A DNA stretch of 64,000 nucleotides, taken from positions 1-64,000 of the forward strand of contig JAAEMR010000193.1 in the NCBI GenBank assembly GCA_024225395.1, in the 5' to 3' direction. The position numbers and the translations under genes are program-made. Of the stretch, positions 1 through 9,952 are shown piece after piece. The notes beneath the pieces were generated by a model. That model had not been told where the DNA came from, made no database searches, and saw only the letters and a list, made by a program, of their open reading frames with translations. Origin of the DNA: Gammaproteobacteria bacterium. Its GTDB lineage: Bacteria; Pseudomonadota; Gammaproteobacteria; GCA-001735895. Positions within the stretch are counted from its first letter, which is position 1; every line of letters starts with the position of its first letter.

Positions 1-44
1 GCAGGTTCGAAATAAACAGTTGATCTTTTAGATAATTCAGTCAT
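1..44 (-). CDS. Ribbon-helix-helix (CopG-like) antitoxin, 5' end only
   Basis: An ATG at 44-42 on the minus strand opens a frame that runs off the window edge after 14 codons (MTELSKRSTVYFEP). A ribosome-binding site (GAGGAG) lies about 8 bases upstream. The string RSTVYFEP resembles the N-terminal beta strand of CopG/RHH antitoxins, which usually continue with a helix starting LHRALR. The gene begins about 18 bases after the core of a probable attC site, so it would be the third cassette of the integron array. Toxin-antitoxin pairs are common integron cargo, so a toxin gene should lie just outside the window. Only the start is visible, so the family call is an inference. Confidence 0.5.
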   Translation of the reverse strand, partial: MTELSKRSTVYFEP

Positions 45-61
45 TAGATTACTCCTCATTA

Positions 62-157
62 GCCGAACGTTAACGCTATAACGTTATGACGTCAATCTTC
101 CCTCAGCTAAGGTTTGAGCTAGCGCGTCCGAGTTGAGTGATTTGATAGTTGTTGTGC
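62..157 (-). other. Probable attC recombination site (second cassette)
   Basis: Read on the minus strand, the 96 bp after the stop codon of the membrane-protein cassette begin with GCACAAC (RYYYAAC-like, one mismatch) and end with GTTCGGC (GTTRRRY-like, one mismatch). Just inside these ends, CTAT and ATAG can pair and continue the stem with a small bulge. The length is within the attC range. The two end boxes pair at 5 of 7 positions, so this is weaker than the site at 540-605, but it sits exactly where an attC should be, between two co-oriented small genes. Confidence 0.5.
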
Positions 158-487
158 TCATCGGGCTTTCGCAAACCAAGCCGCTATAGCAGCTCCAATA
201 ACCGAACAAACAATAGAAATAATAGCAACTATTGAATGCCACTTAGTGTCTGGCTCTATTAGTAAAACCAGAACAGCTGTCACAATAAGTGCCGCATTCA
301 GGAAAAGAATTAATGGCCAGTCCTCGTAAAGGGCTCGGGCATTTCCACGAGAAAGAAAGAATTGAGAAAACAGGTAGTAAATACCAATAACACTAAATGC
401 AATCGAAACTCCAAATTCTTCACCTAGCGCAAACATTATAAAGAATGAAATTGCCCCGAGACTCAGTGCAGTTATTTTTCTAACCAT
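158..487 (-). CDS. Small integral membrane protein in an integron cassette
   Basis: This 109-residue protein is almost entirely hydrophobic. Four transmembrane stretches can be drawn, at about residues 7-25, 26-46, 58-79 and 86-105, and the protein ends in a positively charged tail (WFAKAR). I recognise no family. The start lies about 50 bases inside the cassette boundary at 540, and the stop codon abuts the probable attC at 62-157. One gene per attC, read away from the integrase stump, is standard cassette organisation. Small membrane proteins of unknown function are common cargo in chromosomal integrons. Confidence 0.65.
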   Translation of the reverse strand: MVRKITALSLGAISFFIMFALGEEFGVSIAFSVIGIYYLFSQFFLSRGNARALYEDWPLILFLNAALIVTAVLVLLIEPDTKWHSIVAIISIVCSVIGAAIAAWFAKAR

Positions 488-539
488 TGAGTACGCTCAT
501 TTTTAGCTCATTACTTATTAATTCACTGGAAACGAACTC

Positions 540-605
540 ACCTAACGCCCCGGCTCACAGAAGAGCGACCGTAGAGAGCGAATCCTGTGCAGCTTATGGT
601 TATGT
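540..605 (-). other. attC recombination site (first cassette)
   Basis: On the minus strand this 66-bp element starts with ACATAAC and ends with GTTAGGT, a perfect GTTRRRY core. The end boxes are complementary at 6 of 7 positions. Inside them, after 5-base spacers, GCTGCACAG and CTGTGAGCC form the inner stem with one offset base, leaving a 24-base loop. This is the R''-L''-loop-L'-R' plan of an integron attC. It begins on the base after the stop codon of the NYN gene, as expected for a cassette. Confidence 0.8.
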
Positions 606-1316
606 TTATTTTTTCTTTCGCACATCTTTTACCAAGTATGAATTACCTGGACCACGTTTCAGTTCAAATAAATCTATGGCCTTAATAAGACTGCTTAGAT
701 TTTTGTAACCATAGTTTCTGGGATCAAATGAAGTTTTATTTGATATATGCGCACCGACAGGACCTAGAGCAGCCCAACCATTATCTTCTTCTGTTGCTTC
801 AATAGCTTGACGAAGTAAATTGATTAGCTTTGTGTCAGATTTTATATTTTTGGTTTTTATTTGAGCGGTATCACTGCTAGTAGGCTCTTGGTCTAAAAAC
901 AAGAACTTGGAACATGCGTTTACGAAAGGTGAAGGTGTTTTTCGCTCACCAAACCCCAGTACCACCTTGCCTTCTGCTAAGGCACGAGTGACCATCGGCG
1001 TAAAATCACAATCAGATGATACAAAGCACATTACATCTATATCCTTCGTATACATTACATCCATCGCATCAATAACAAGTGCTATATCTGATGCATTTTT
1101 TCCTTTCGATAGGTCGTATTGCTGTATTGGCTGAATAGCATATTCATGTAAAAGGTCTTCCCATGCCTTTATGGAAGGCTTTTTCCAGTTTCCATATGCT
1201 TTTCGTATTGTTACTACGCCGTATTTTGCAACTTCACTAAGAACATCTTCGAATTTGCTCGCTGGTGCATTATCAGCATCTATGAATAGTGCAATTTTTT
1301 GCTTTGAATCATCCAT
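606..1316 (-). CDS. NYN-domain RNase-like protein with C-terminal OST-HTH/LOTUS domain
   Basis: The first 150 or so residues form a NYN (PIN-like, LabA/DUF88) nuclease domain. It opens with ALFIDADNAP, has a central SDIALVIDAMD and then FVSSDCDFTPMV; the aspartates in these three motifs are the usual metal ligands. After a linker, residues 165-230 (from LINLLRQAIEA to LFELKRG) match an OST-HTH/LOTUS domain, an RNA-binding winged helix found attached to bacterial NYN domains. The expected activity is RNA binding and cleavage, but the substrate is unknown. The gene is the first cassette behind the integrase stump and its stop codon touches the attC. Its role could be defence or RNA turnover; the sequence does not decide. 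Confidence 0.8.
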   Translation of the reverse strand: MDDSKQKIALFIDADNAPASKFEDVLSEVAKYGVVTIRKAYGNWKKPSIKAWEDLLHEYAIQPIQQYDLSKGKNASDIALVIDAMDVMYTKDIDVMCFVSSDCDFTPMVTRALAEGKVVLGFGERKTPSPFVNACSKFLFLDQEPTSSDTAQIKTKNIKSDTKLINLLRQAIEATEEDNGWAALGPVGAHISNKTSFDPRNYGYKNLSSLIKAIDLFELKRGPGNSYLVKDVRKKK

Positions 1317-1494
1317 TATTTTTTCATCTTAACCAAAAACATGACCTTTGTAACCTGTTGATAAATTTAGTTATTATTTTCATTCCATTTTCCTGAGTTC
1401 ATTACAAGAGCCGTTCGCCTTTTTAGTTTTTGATGATTAATGTTTTGAAGGTGATACGCTATTTTTTCGCCAATTAACGAAAGGACTCGTCTTT
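1317..1494 (-). promoter_or_regulatory. Integrase-proximal region expected to hold attI and the cassette promoter
   Basis: This 178-bp gap lies between the start of the integrase stump (+) and the first cassette gene (-), where attI and the Pc promoter lie in an integron. A GTTAAGA heptamer on the minus strand just upstream of the NYN start is one possible attI core, but its last base does not fit GTTRRRY. I could not pick a convincing -35/-10 pair or a LexA box. The assignment rests on position alone. Confidence 0.3.
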
Positions 1495-1581
1495 ATGCCT
1501 TCTCCATCATCTCCATTTATTGAGTCTATCTCGCGCTTCATGACCGTTCGTCGATATAGTAAGCGTACAATAGAAACCTAA
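1495..1581 (+). pseudogene. Integron integrase IntI, N-terminal stump (28 codons)
   Basis: ATG at 1495, preceded by AAAGGA, opens a frame reading MPSPSSPFIESISRFM followed by RRYSKRTIET and then a stop. This matches the extreme N-terminus of integron-type tyrosine recombinases (usual form SPPFIExIRxFMRxRxYSxRTExTYLYWI). The frame ends where the conserved Tyr-Leu-Tyr-Trp stretch should begin, and the sequence beyond 1581 has no integrase similarity that I can see. About 290 residues, including all catalytic residues, are missing, so this is a deletion remnant. It reads away from the cassettes to its left, which is the normal integron orientation. Confidence 0.75.
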
Positions 1582-1649
1582 AAAATTCAGTTCTGACATT
1601 TTATTTTAAACCCTCCTTTTTAAAATATGCAGATCAAATTTTGTGATAT

Positions 1650-2792
1650 TCAGGAATACTCCAGCACCCCATCCACACAGCTCAGGTTAATCTCACCTTT
1701 TAAAAACTGCTGTAAATATTTCCCAATCATTTCATTTCGCCATCCTGTGGTGATTTTACTGCCCATCTTTCCTGCTACTAACTGATCAATTTCTTTTTTT
1801 GTGGTTACCGACGCTAAAGCTATTTGATTTTTTTCTGCAACAACCCTGCATATCGCCATCAGACAATCTGAAATTGCCTGTTGATCGATATTCAGTTTTA
1901 CAAAATCCGGAAGTTTTGGATATTGAGACGAATCTATCTGTGATGCCTCTTTAATGACTTTTAAAATAGCGTCACCATTTTTCTTTACGTAATCAGCACT
2001 CAAGTTGCCAATCTGCTTCAAGTCATCGCGTGTTGCCGGTTTGAAGCGGGCAATATCAATCAAATCTTCATCTTTAAGCATCCATCGCTTTGGTCGATTT
2101 TTTGTTATGGCAAGTTGCTCTCTCCAGCGACAAAGTTGATCTGCATTATTGAGAGCAGCTCCTTTTAATCTTTGCACACCCCTGAGTTTTTTCCATAAAG
2201 TAGTTTCATCCAGCTGATACTCGGTTTTATCAGACATTTTTTTAAAATCAGCCTGTATCCATGACCAGCGATCCCGGCTCTCTAATTCGGCTTTCATTTC
2301 TTCATACATCTGAATCAGGTAACGCACATCATCCATCGCGTAGTCCAGTTCCCCTTCAGATAGTGGTCTTCTGCTCCAGTCTGCACGGGTAAATTTCTTA
2401 TCCAGCTTTACACCGCACTTTCGATTCACCAGGTCGGCATAACCAATTTGATTGGCATAACCGAGAACAGCAGCAGCTAGCTGGGTATCAAATACCGGTT
2501 CGGGTAAAGCATCAAATTGCTGATAAAACAGTTCAAGATCCTGGCTAGGAGAATGCAGGATTTTAACCATCGATGTATTTTCAAAAATTTCTACCAGTGG
2601 AGAGAAATCATCTATGACCAGGGGGTCAATGCAGGCCTGTTCTGTTTCAGTTGCCAACTGGATTAAAGCCAGCAATGGGAAATAAGTTTTTTCACGAATA
2701 AATTCCGTATCCAGAGCGCAATATTTACAGGTCTCAATGGATAAACAAAAATCTTTAAGCGCTTTATTGCTGTCAATATAGTGAAATTTCAA
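1650..2792 (-). CDS. rnd: Ribonuclease D
   Basis: RNase D is a 3'-5' exoribonuclease that trims tRNA precursors. The 380-residue protein has the usual length. The DEDD exonuclease motifs are present: ALDTEF near residue 28, HSPSQDLELF near 80 and YAMDDVRYL near 150. An HRDC domain follows at about 210-290 (LCRWREQLA onward). It is separated by 10 bp from mreD upstream on the same strand, so it may be co-transcribed with mreBCD. Downstream lies the integron remnant. Confidence 0.95.
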   Translation of the reverse strand: MKFHYIDSNKALKDFCLSIETCKYCALDTEFIREKTYFPLLALIQLATETEQACIDPLVIDDFSPLVEIFENTSMVKILHSPSQDLELFYQQFDALPEPVFDTQLAAAVLGYANQIGYADLVNRKCGVKLDKKFTRADWSRRPLSEGELDYAMDDVRYLIQMYEEMKAELESRDRWSWIQADFKKMSDKTEYQLDETTLWKKLRGVQRLKGAALNNADQLCRWREQLAITKNRPKRWMLKDEDLIDIARFKPATRDDLKQIGNLSADYVKKNGDAILKVIKEASQIDSSQYPKLPDFVKLNIDQQAISDCLMAICRVVAEKNQIALASVTTKKEIDQLVAGKMGSKITTGWRNEMIGKYLQQFLKGEINLSCVDGVLEYS

Positions 2793-2802
2793 TTTTTCCT
2801 TC

Positions 2803-3282
2803 CTAACTTAAATTTGCTTTGCGCCTGATATCCCGCAGCACAATAAATATCCATGGCCAGATAAACATACCGGTCAAGGGTGGTCCAAAAAAGGCCATGA
2901 CGGGTGTACTGCGCTGCAAAACACCTTCTATCCAGACTACCGCGATTTGATTAATTAACAGTAAAATCATCACATACAGTGCCTGACTGGGCAGCGACAT
3001 TACCCTGATACGCTGATATAAATTCATATTAATAAAGATGATGATGACTAAAGCCAGGCTGTGCTGACCTAACAAAGTTCCCTGCATTACATCGACAATT
3101 AAACCGGTGAAAAAAGCAAAGCCGACTCCCACTCTTTTGGGTAAAGCCATGCTCCAGTAGATCAATATCAGGGCTACCCAGTCCGGTCTATAGATTTGCG
3201 TCCAGTCGGGTAAAGGCAGAATTTGCAGCGTCAATCCAAATATCAGTGTAAGAGGAATAACAAAAAAGTTGAGCGTAATCAT
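2803..3282 (-). CDS. mreD: Rod shape-determining protein MreD
   Basis: MreD is an integral membrane partner of MreB and MreC in the elongasome that guides sidewall peptidoglycan synthesis. The 159 residues are strongly hydrophobic with about five membrane segments, and the family features DWVALILIYW and FFTGLIVDVMQGTLLGQHSL are visible. The start overlaps the mreC stop by 4 bases, showing translational coupling. It is the third gene of the mreBCD operon. Confidence 0.93.
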   Translation of the reverse strand: MITLNFFVIPLTLIFGLTLQILPLPDWTQIYRPDWVALILIYWSMALPKRVGVGFAFFTGLIVDVMQGTLLGQHSLALVIIIFINMNLYQRIRVMSLPSQALYVMILLLINQIAVVWIEGVLQRSTPVMAFFGPPLTGMFIWPWIFIVLRDIRRKANLS

Positions 3283-4145
3283 TCTGCTGTCTCATCTTCA
3301 CGAGATTGAATGACCAGCACTTCACGACTACTGTCCAGACGCGCTTTAGGTCTGGCCGTTGCAGACTTAAATCCATGAGCTTTATCCAGCGTTATTTCTA
3401 TAATTGAAGCGACCGGGTAGTCAGCAGGAAAACGTCCTCCCAGCCCCGATGTAACCAACTCATCCCCGGGGTTAATATTTGCGGTAGCGGGAAGGTAACG
3501 CAGTTCCAGTTCATCGGTGCTTCCATTTCCAAAGGCTACAGAGCGCATACCACTATGAATAAACTGTACTGGAATCACGTGCTCTGGATCAGAAATTAAC
3601 TTAACCGTGGAAGAGTTATGCCCGACATGAATAATCTGCCCCATAATGCCGTAATCATCAATAACGGCCTGGCCATCCTTCAACCCGTCCAACGAGCCTT
3701 TATTGAGTTCAATTAACTGACGATAAGGATTTTGATCGACCGACAGTAACTCCGATATGATGACTTCATCTGACAACTTGCGAGAAGCACCCATTAACTG
3801 TTTCAGGCGTGTATTTTCGGCAAGCAATACATCCATCTTTTGCAGACGCGCATTAAGCAATCGCTGTTCCTGTTTCAGCTGCCTGTTTTCAGCCACCAGA
3901 CCGTTATGGGTATCAAACCATTCTGACACCCAGGCACCCGACATCGCCGGTAAACTAACCAGATAGCGCAAAGGCGACACAAGAATAGAGATACCGGAAC
4001 GAACGCTTTCCAGATGCGTAAAACGCTGATCGACAAACATGATGGAAATGCTCAGAGCAATCAAAAAAAGAGCTGGCGCGACGGTACCGCGTACGGGCTG
4101 AAATATGTTTTTCATGCTATGACTTTTCCGCCAGGGAAGCGCCAA
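3279..4145 (-). CDS. mreC: Rod shape-determining protein MreC
   Basis: MreC is a bitopic inner-membrane protein whose periplasmic domain scaffolds the elongasome. Here there is a single N-terminal membrane segment (about 18-37), then a coiled coil (about 70-115) with repeated Glu/Asn/Leu, then the beta-barrel MreC domain with the conserved GLKDGQAVIDDYGIMGQI and VTSGLGGRFPADYPV regions. The 288-residue length is normal. The start used is the first ATG; a second ATG ten codons in (MKNIFQP) is equally possible. It lies 52 bp downstream of mreB. Confidence 0.95.
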   Translation of the reverse strand: MALPWRKSHSMKNIFQPVRGTVAPALFLIALSISIMFVDQRFTHLESVRSGISILVSPLRYLVSLPAMSGAWVSEWFDTHNGLVAENRQLKQEQRLLNARLQKMDVLLAENTRLKQLMGASRKLSDEVIISELLSVDQNPYRQLIELNKGSLDGLKDGQAVIDDYGIMGQIIHVGHNSSTVKLISDPEHVIPVQFIHSGMRSVAFGNGSTDELELRYLPATANINPGDELVTSGLGGRFPADYPVASIIEITLDKAHGFKSATARPKARLDSSREVLVIQSREDETAE

Positions 4146-4197
4146 ACAGTGAACAGGGAGTTACGGCAACAATTATACCTTGCGCAACCCTTAACAA

Positions 4198-5367
<1,170 letters not shown>

Positions 5368-5451
5368 TCAAGGGCTTTTCTATGGTAAGTTTGCGAGCTT
5401 TTGAAACTTAGATGACATTCTACCGTCATTTTATGATTATAGAACCCAAAT

Positions 5452-5739
5452 ATGTCCTTAAAAACTGAAGATGTTAAAAATATCGCACACCTGGCAAGGC
5501 TGGCGATAGACGATGATGCGGTTACTGATTATGCCAGTGACCTGTCAAATATTCTGGATCTGGTGGAACAGATGAATCAGGTTGATACTGATAATGTTCA
5601 ACCCATGGCTCACCCTATGGATGCTCAGCAACGATTGCGTGATGATGATGCTTCAGAGCCTGACCAGCGCGACAAATTCCAGTCTATAGCACCAGATGTC
5701 GAAAACGGTCTATACCGTGTCCCTAAAGTTATAGAGTGA
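5452..5739 (+). CDS. gatC: Glutamyl-tRNA(Gln)/aspartyl-tRNA(Asn) amidotransferase subunit C
   Basis: GatC is the small stabilising subunit of GatCAB, which amidates mischarged Glu-tRNA(Gln) and/or Asp-tRNA(Asn). The 95-residue protein shows the family pattern [12 protein letters not shown], then [22 protein letters not shown], and ends in [12 protein letters not shown]. Its stop codon overlaps the gatA start. It is the first gene of gatCAB, divergent from mreB. Confidence 0.95.
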   Translation: MSLKTEDVKNIAHLARLAIDDDAVTDYASDLSNILDLVEQMNQVDTDNVQPMAHPMDAQQRLRDDDASEPDQRDKFQSIAPDVENGLYRVPKVIE

Positions 5740-7211
5740 TGAGCAACAGTATGAATAAAAACACCAACGCAACCATAAAAGAGTTGCAAACGGGCCTGGC
5801 CCAGGGAACATTTTCCAGCGCCGAAATAACGTCTGATTATTTAACTAAAATTAACCTGTTAAATCCTGATATCAACGCCTTTATTTCGATTACCCGGGAA
5901 AAAGCACTGGAGCAGGCTAAAGCCGCTGACCAGTTGATTGCAGATGGAAAAGCATCTGCCCTGACCGGTATTCCACTGGCACATAAAGATATTTTCTGTA
6001 CCGATGGCACCACAACTACCTGCGGTTCAAGAATGCTGGAAAATTTTAAGGCGCCCTACAACGCCAATGTTATCCAGAATTTTGAAAACCAGCATGCTGT
6101 CATGTTAGGTAAAACCAACATGGATGAATTTGCCATGGGTTCATCCAATGAAAACAGTTTTTATGGTCCGGTTAAAAACCCCTGGGCACTGGACAGCGTA
6201 CCCGGTGGATCTTCCGGTGGATCAGCAGCTGCTGTTGCCGCTGGTCTAGCTCCCGCTGCCACCGGAACCGATACCGGTGGCTCGATCCGCCAGCCTGCCG
6301 CTTTTTGTGGCATCACCGGGCTAAAACCTACTTATGGAAGGGTTTCACGTTACGGCATGATCGCCTATGCATCGAGCCTGGATCAGGGTGGCCCGATGGC
6401 ACACACCGCTGAAGATTGCGCCATTTTACTGCAAACCATGGCGGGTTTTGATAAAAGAGATTCAACGTCAATGGATAAAGAAATTCCAGATTATTCTGCA
6501 TCTCTTAACAATGACCTGTCAGGCTTGAAGATTGGCCTGCCAAAAGAATACTTTGCAGAAGGTCTTAATTCGGATGTTGCCAGAAACATCGATGAGGCCA
6601 TTAGCCAGTACCAGAAACTGGGTGCTGAAATAAAAGATATCAGCCTGCCTAACAGTAAAATTGCAATACCGACTTATTACGTCGTTGCGATGGCTGAATG
6701 TTCTTCCAACCTGTCACGTTTTGACGGTGTACGATTTGGTCACCGTTGCGATGACCCTAAAGATCTTGAAGATTTGTACAAACGCTCGCGGGGCGAAGGT
6801 TTTGGTGAAGAAGTTAAACGTCGCATTATGATTGGCGCGTATACCCTGTCAGCAGGTTACTACGATGCTTTTTACCTGAAGGCCCAGAAACTACGCCGTC
6901 TGATCAGTCAGGATTTTTCCCAGGCATTTGAAGAGGTCGATATTATCGCCGGCCCAACCACACCTGAAGTCGCCTGGAAAACCGGTGAAAAATCAGCTGA
7001 CCCTGTCAGCATGTACTTGCAGGATATTTATACCATCTCCGTTAACCTTGCCGGATTGCCCGGCATGTCTGTTCCTGCTGGTTTTGCCGATGGAAAACCC
7101 GTTGGCCTGCAACTCATTGGAAATTATTTTGATGAAAGCCGCCTGTTAAATGCCGCCCATCAATTTCAGCAACATACGGACTGGCACCAGATGTCACCGG
7201 AGGAAAAATAA
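5736..7211 (+). CDS. gatA: Glutamyl-tRNA(Gln) amidotransferase subunit A
   Basis: GatA is the amidase subunit that frees ammonia from glutamine for GatB. The amidase signature is intact: a catalytic Lys in LAHKDIF, the Gly/Ser stretch [15 protein letters not shown] and the nucleophile region [11 protein letters not shown]. Length is 491 residues. Three starts are possible, GTG 5736, ATG 5739 (overlapping the gatC TGA) and ATG 5751; the last gives the N-terminus most like homologues ([15 protein letters not shown]). The stop overlaps the gatB ATG, so the operon is tightly coupled. Confidence 0.95.
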   Translation: MMSNSMNKNTNATIKELQTGLAQGTFSSAEITSDYLTKINLLNPDINAFISITREKALEQAKAADQLIADGKASALTGIPLAHKDIFCTDGTTTTCGSRMLENFKAPYNANVIQNFENQHAVMLGKTNMDEFAMGSSNENSFYGPVKNPWALDSVPGGSSGGSAAAVAAGLAPAATGTDTGGSIRQPAAFCGITGLKPTYGRVSRYGMIAYASSLDQGGPMAHTAEDCAILLQTMAGFDKRDSTSMDKEIPDYSASLNNDLSGLKIGLPKEYFAEGLNSDVARNIDEAISQYQKLGAEIKDISLPNSKIAIPTYYVVAMAECSSNLSRFDGVRFGHRCDDPKDLEDLYKRSRGEGFGEEVKRRIMIGAYTLSAGYYDAFYLKAQKLRRLISQDFSQAFEEVDIIAGPTTPEVAWKTGEKSADPVSMYLQDIYTISVNLAGLPGMSVPAGFADGKPVGLQLIGNYFDESRLLNAAHQFQQHTDWHQMSPEEK

Positions 7212-8647
7212 TGCAGTGGGAAACCGTTATCGGGCTTGAAATTCATGCCCAACTTGCCACCAAAAGCAAAATATTCTCTGCCGCATCGACTGCTTTTGGA
7301 GCAGAGCCCAATACCCAGGCCTGTGCCGTTGATTTAGGCCTACCGGGAGTATTACCGGTATTAAATAAAGAAGTCGTCAATATGGCGATTAAATTTGGTG
7401 TCGCCATCGATGCAGAGATCGGTCGTGAATCGGTTTTCGCACGAAAGAATTACTTCTATCCGGATCTACCCAAAGGTTACCAGATTAGTCAAATGGATCT
7501 TCCTATTGTAGGCAAAGGCCGGCTGACCATCAGTCCGGCAGAAGGCGTTAGTAAAGTCGTTGGTATCACCCGCGCTCACCTGGAAGAGGATGCCGGAAAA
7601 TCCTTACACGATCAATTTCCCGGACAGACAGGTGTCGATTTGAATCGCGCCGGCACACCCTTGCTCGAAATTGTTTCTGAACCTGACATGAGCTCCGCCA
7701 AAGAAGCCGTGGCTTACGCACGAAAAATTCACTCGCTGGTTCAATTTATTGAAATCTGTGATGGCAACATGGCGCAAGGATCACTACGTTGTGATGCCAA
7801 TGTTTCAGTAAGACCTGTGGGACAGCAGGAACTCGGCACTCGCGCAGAAATAAAGAACATCAACTCATTCCGCTTTCTTGAACGAGCTATCAATTATGAA
7901 ATTGAACGCCAGATTGATGTAATCGAAGATGGCGGCACTGTAGTGCAGGAAACCCGCCTGTATGATTCAGAAAAAAATGAAACACGTTCCATGCGCAGCA
8001 AGGAAGAAGCCAATGATTATCGCTACTTCCCCGACCCTGACCTGTTACCCGTCAGAGTCACTGACGAAGATATTGAAACAATTCGCACCAGCTTGCCTGA
8101 ATTACCCGAACAGAAACGTTTACGATACATCAATGAGTTAAAGCTGACCGACTATAATGCAGAACTGTTATCCAGTAGCCGTGAAATCGCCGACTACTTT
8201 GAAACCGCTTTATGCAGACTGTCAGACCAACCCAGCTTACTGGCAAACTGGATACTCGGTGACCTGACCGGAGCATTAAACAAATCTGAAATGGGTTTTG
8301 CAGATTCACCGATTAACCCTGAACAATTGACCGGACTGCTAACACGCATCAGCGACAACACTATTTCAGGAAAAATAGCTAAAGAAGTATTTGAAGCCAT
8401 GTGGAATGGTGAAGGCAGTGCAGATGACATTATTGACAGCAAAGGTTTGAAACAGATCACCGATACCGGCGCGATAGAACAGCTGATCAATGACGTTATT
8501 GCCAGCAATCCTGAGCAGGTTGAACAGTTCCGGGCTGGTAAGGAAAAGGTTCTCGGCTTTTTTGTTGGCCAGATCATGAAACAGTCCAAAGGTAAGGCTA
8601 ATCCGGGTCAGGTTAATCAATTATTACGTGAAAAGTTAAAGCCCTAA
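7211..8647 (+). CDS. gatB: Aspartyl/glutamyl-tRNA amidotransferase subunit B
   Basis: GatB binds the mischarged tRNA and activates the side chain with ATP. The N-terminal catalytic domain starts [20 protein letters not shown] and includes [15 protein letters not shown] and [13 protein letters not shown]. The C-terminal YqeY-like tRNA-binding domain covers roughly residues 330-478. The length, 478, is normal. It overlaps gatA by one base and is followed by a stem-loop at 8660-8683. Confidence 0.96.
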   Translation: MQWETVIGLEIHAQLATKSKIFSAASTAFGAEPNTQACAVDLGLPGVLPVLNKEVVNMAIKFGVAIDAEIGRESVFARKNYFYPDLPKGYQISQMDLPIVGKGRLTISPAEGVSKVVGITRAHLEEDAGKSLHDQFPGQTGVDLNRAGTPLLEIVSEPDMSSAKEAVAYARKIHSLVQFIEICDGNMAQGSLRCDANVSVRPVGQQELGTRAEIKNINSFRFLERAINYEIERQIDVIEDGGTVVQETRLYDSEKNETRSMRSKEEANDYRYFPDPDLLPVRVTDEDIETIRTSLPELPEQKRLRYINELKLTDYNAELLSSSREIADYFETALCRLSDQPSLLANWILGDLTGALNKSEMGFADSPINPEQLTGLLTRISDNTISGKIAKEVFEAMWNGEGSADDIIDSKGLKQITDTGAIEQLINDVIASNPEQVEQFRAGKEKVLGFFVGQIMKQSKGKANPGQVNQLLREKLKP

Positions 8648-8659
8648 TAGCTGAAAATT

Positions 8660-8683
8660 ACCCATCAACCTAAGTTGATGGGT
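8660..8683 (+). terminator. Stem-loop after gatB
   Basis: A perfect 10-bp stem (ACCCATCAAC / GTTGATGGGT) with a CTAA loop lies 12 bases after the gatB stop. The T-rich tract that should follow is weak (AGATTCCTGATAGCTTTATTT), so it may end transcription inefficiently or protect the mRNA 3' end. Confidence 0.55.
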
Positions 8684-8726
8684 AGATTCCTGATAGCTTT
8701 ATTTCCCTGTAAAACAATAACCCGCT

Positions 8727-9602
8727 ATGAAATCGAACGACCAGATATTTCGCTTTTTAATTGATCACACACCGATTCGCGGACAGCTTATTTCACTCGA
8801 TGCAAGTTGGCAGAAATGCTACCAGCAAAGCGATGCCAGCGAATATGCAAAAGAGCTGTTGGGCCATGCTTTAGCCGCCGTTACTTTACTGGCCAGTACG
8901 CTGAAAATTGATGGCAGTCTAACGCTGCAAATTAGAGGTCAGGGCGCCATACATTTGCTCGTTGCTCAGGCAACCAATGATAGAACAATAAGAGGTTTAG
9001 TCAGGCAATCACATGAAATAGAGAACCCTGATGCAAGTTTACAAGAAATTTTCAAAGCCGATAAAATTGTCATCACCATCGATAACGGCAAAGGAAAACC
9101 TCACCAGGGCATTGCTCCATTAACCGGTTTCAGTTTATCCGAGGCACTGGAAGCCTATTTTGAGCACTCAGAACAGTTACCTACTCGAGTCTGGCTAGCC
9201 AGCAATGAATCATCCGCTTCCGGGTTGCTGTTACAGAAACTTCCGGGTGAACTGGAAGATAAAGATAGCTGGAACAGACTCACGCAACTTGCCTCAACAA
9301 TCACCGATCAGGAATTACTGGAGCTTGATGAAAATGAAATTCTGTATCGGCTGTTTCATGAAGAAAGCATAGCTTTATTTGATGCTGAACCGGTTCGTTT
9401 TCAGTGCAGTTGTTCTCGAAATAAAACCAGTAATATGATTAAATCACTGGGCAAAAGTGAAGCCAGTGATATCCTGCATGAACAGGGAAAAATCCAGATT
9501 AGCTGTGAATTTTGCAATGCAAACTATGAATTTGATTCTGTTGACGTAAAACAGCTTTTCGAGTCGGATATGAATTTACCAGAAAACTATACAACACATT
9601 AA
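8727..9602 (+). CDS. hslO: Redox-regulated chaperone Hsp33
   Basis: Hsp33 is a cytoplasmic holdase switched on when oxidants release the zinc bound by four cysteines. The 291-residue protein has the N-terminal fold (FRFLIDHTPIRGQLISLD) and the C-terminal switch with CSC near residue 230 and CEFC near 265, the four expected cysteines. It is preceded by its own intergenic region and followed 5 bp later by a small unknown gene. Confidence 0.95.
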   Translation: MKSNDQIFRFLIDHTPIRGQLISLDASWQKCYQQSDASEYAKELLGHALAAVTLLASTLKIDGSLTLQIRGQGAIHLLVAQATNDRTIRGLVRQSHEIENPDASLQEIFKADKIVITIDNGKGKPHQGIAPLTGFSLSEALEAYFEHSEQLPTRVWLASNESSASGLLLQKLPGELEDKDSWNRLTQLASTITDQELLELDENEILYRLFHEESIALFDAEPVRFQCSCSRNKTSNMIKSLGKSEASDILHEQGKIQISCEFCNANYEFDSVDVKQLFESDMNLPENYTTH

Positions 9603-9607
9603 ATGCC

Positions 9608-9937
9608 GTGAAAATTAAACGTACTACTGCCAATAAAATCATGGGGCAGGCCAGCTCGCAACCTGACAGCTGTTTACTGGGCATTCTGAATGCCAACGAA
9701 CAACTCATCAAAGCCCACACAGTAGAAGAATTTAAACAACTTCTGATCGATCACCCGGACTCCATTCTATTTTTCAATCAGGATCCATTAGCGAGAGAAA
9801 TTAAAAGCAGTATTGTGCATGTAGACGGGCAACAACATATTGAAGTATTTCAGGAAACAAAGGGTGTTTTCGGGTTAAGGGCCTACCTTCAAATAGGCAA
9901 AATTCAAACACCCGTTACCCTGGAATTAAGCGAATAA
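9608..9937 (+). CDS. Conserved-looking protein of unknown function
   Basis: This 109-residue soluble protein starts with GTG at 9608, 5 bp after hslO, and ends 15 bp before the AEC transporter, so it sits in a co-directional run. I do not recognise it. It has no membrane segment or signal peptide and no metal motif, and it ends in a beta-rich segment (RAYLQIGKIQTPVTLELSE). An internal ATG at 9641 would give a shorter form of 98 residues. Coding potential looks real because it fills the gap exactly. Confidence 0.65.
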   Translation: MKIKRTTANKIMGQASSQPDSCLLGILNANEQLIKAHTVEEFKQLLIDHPDSILFFNQDPLAREIKSSIVHVDGQQHIEVFQETKGVFGLRAYLQIGKIQTPVTLELSE

Positions 9938-9952
9938 CCGTCACCCTGTATT

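Noticed and set aside
1317..1494. A defined attI site, LexA box and Pc promoter beside the integrase stump
   Set aside because: Position is right, but no heptamer fits GTTRRRY fully and no -35/-10 pair or LexA palindrome stands out, so only a low-confidence region entry was made.
9603..9605. ATG just before the GTG of the small gene after hslO
   Set aside because: It is out of frame with the 109-residue reading frame and leads quickly to a stop.
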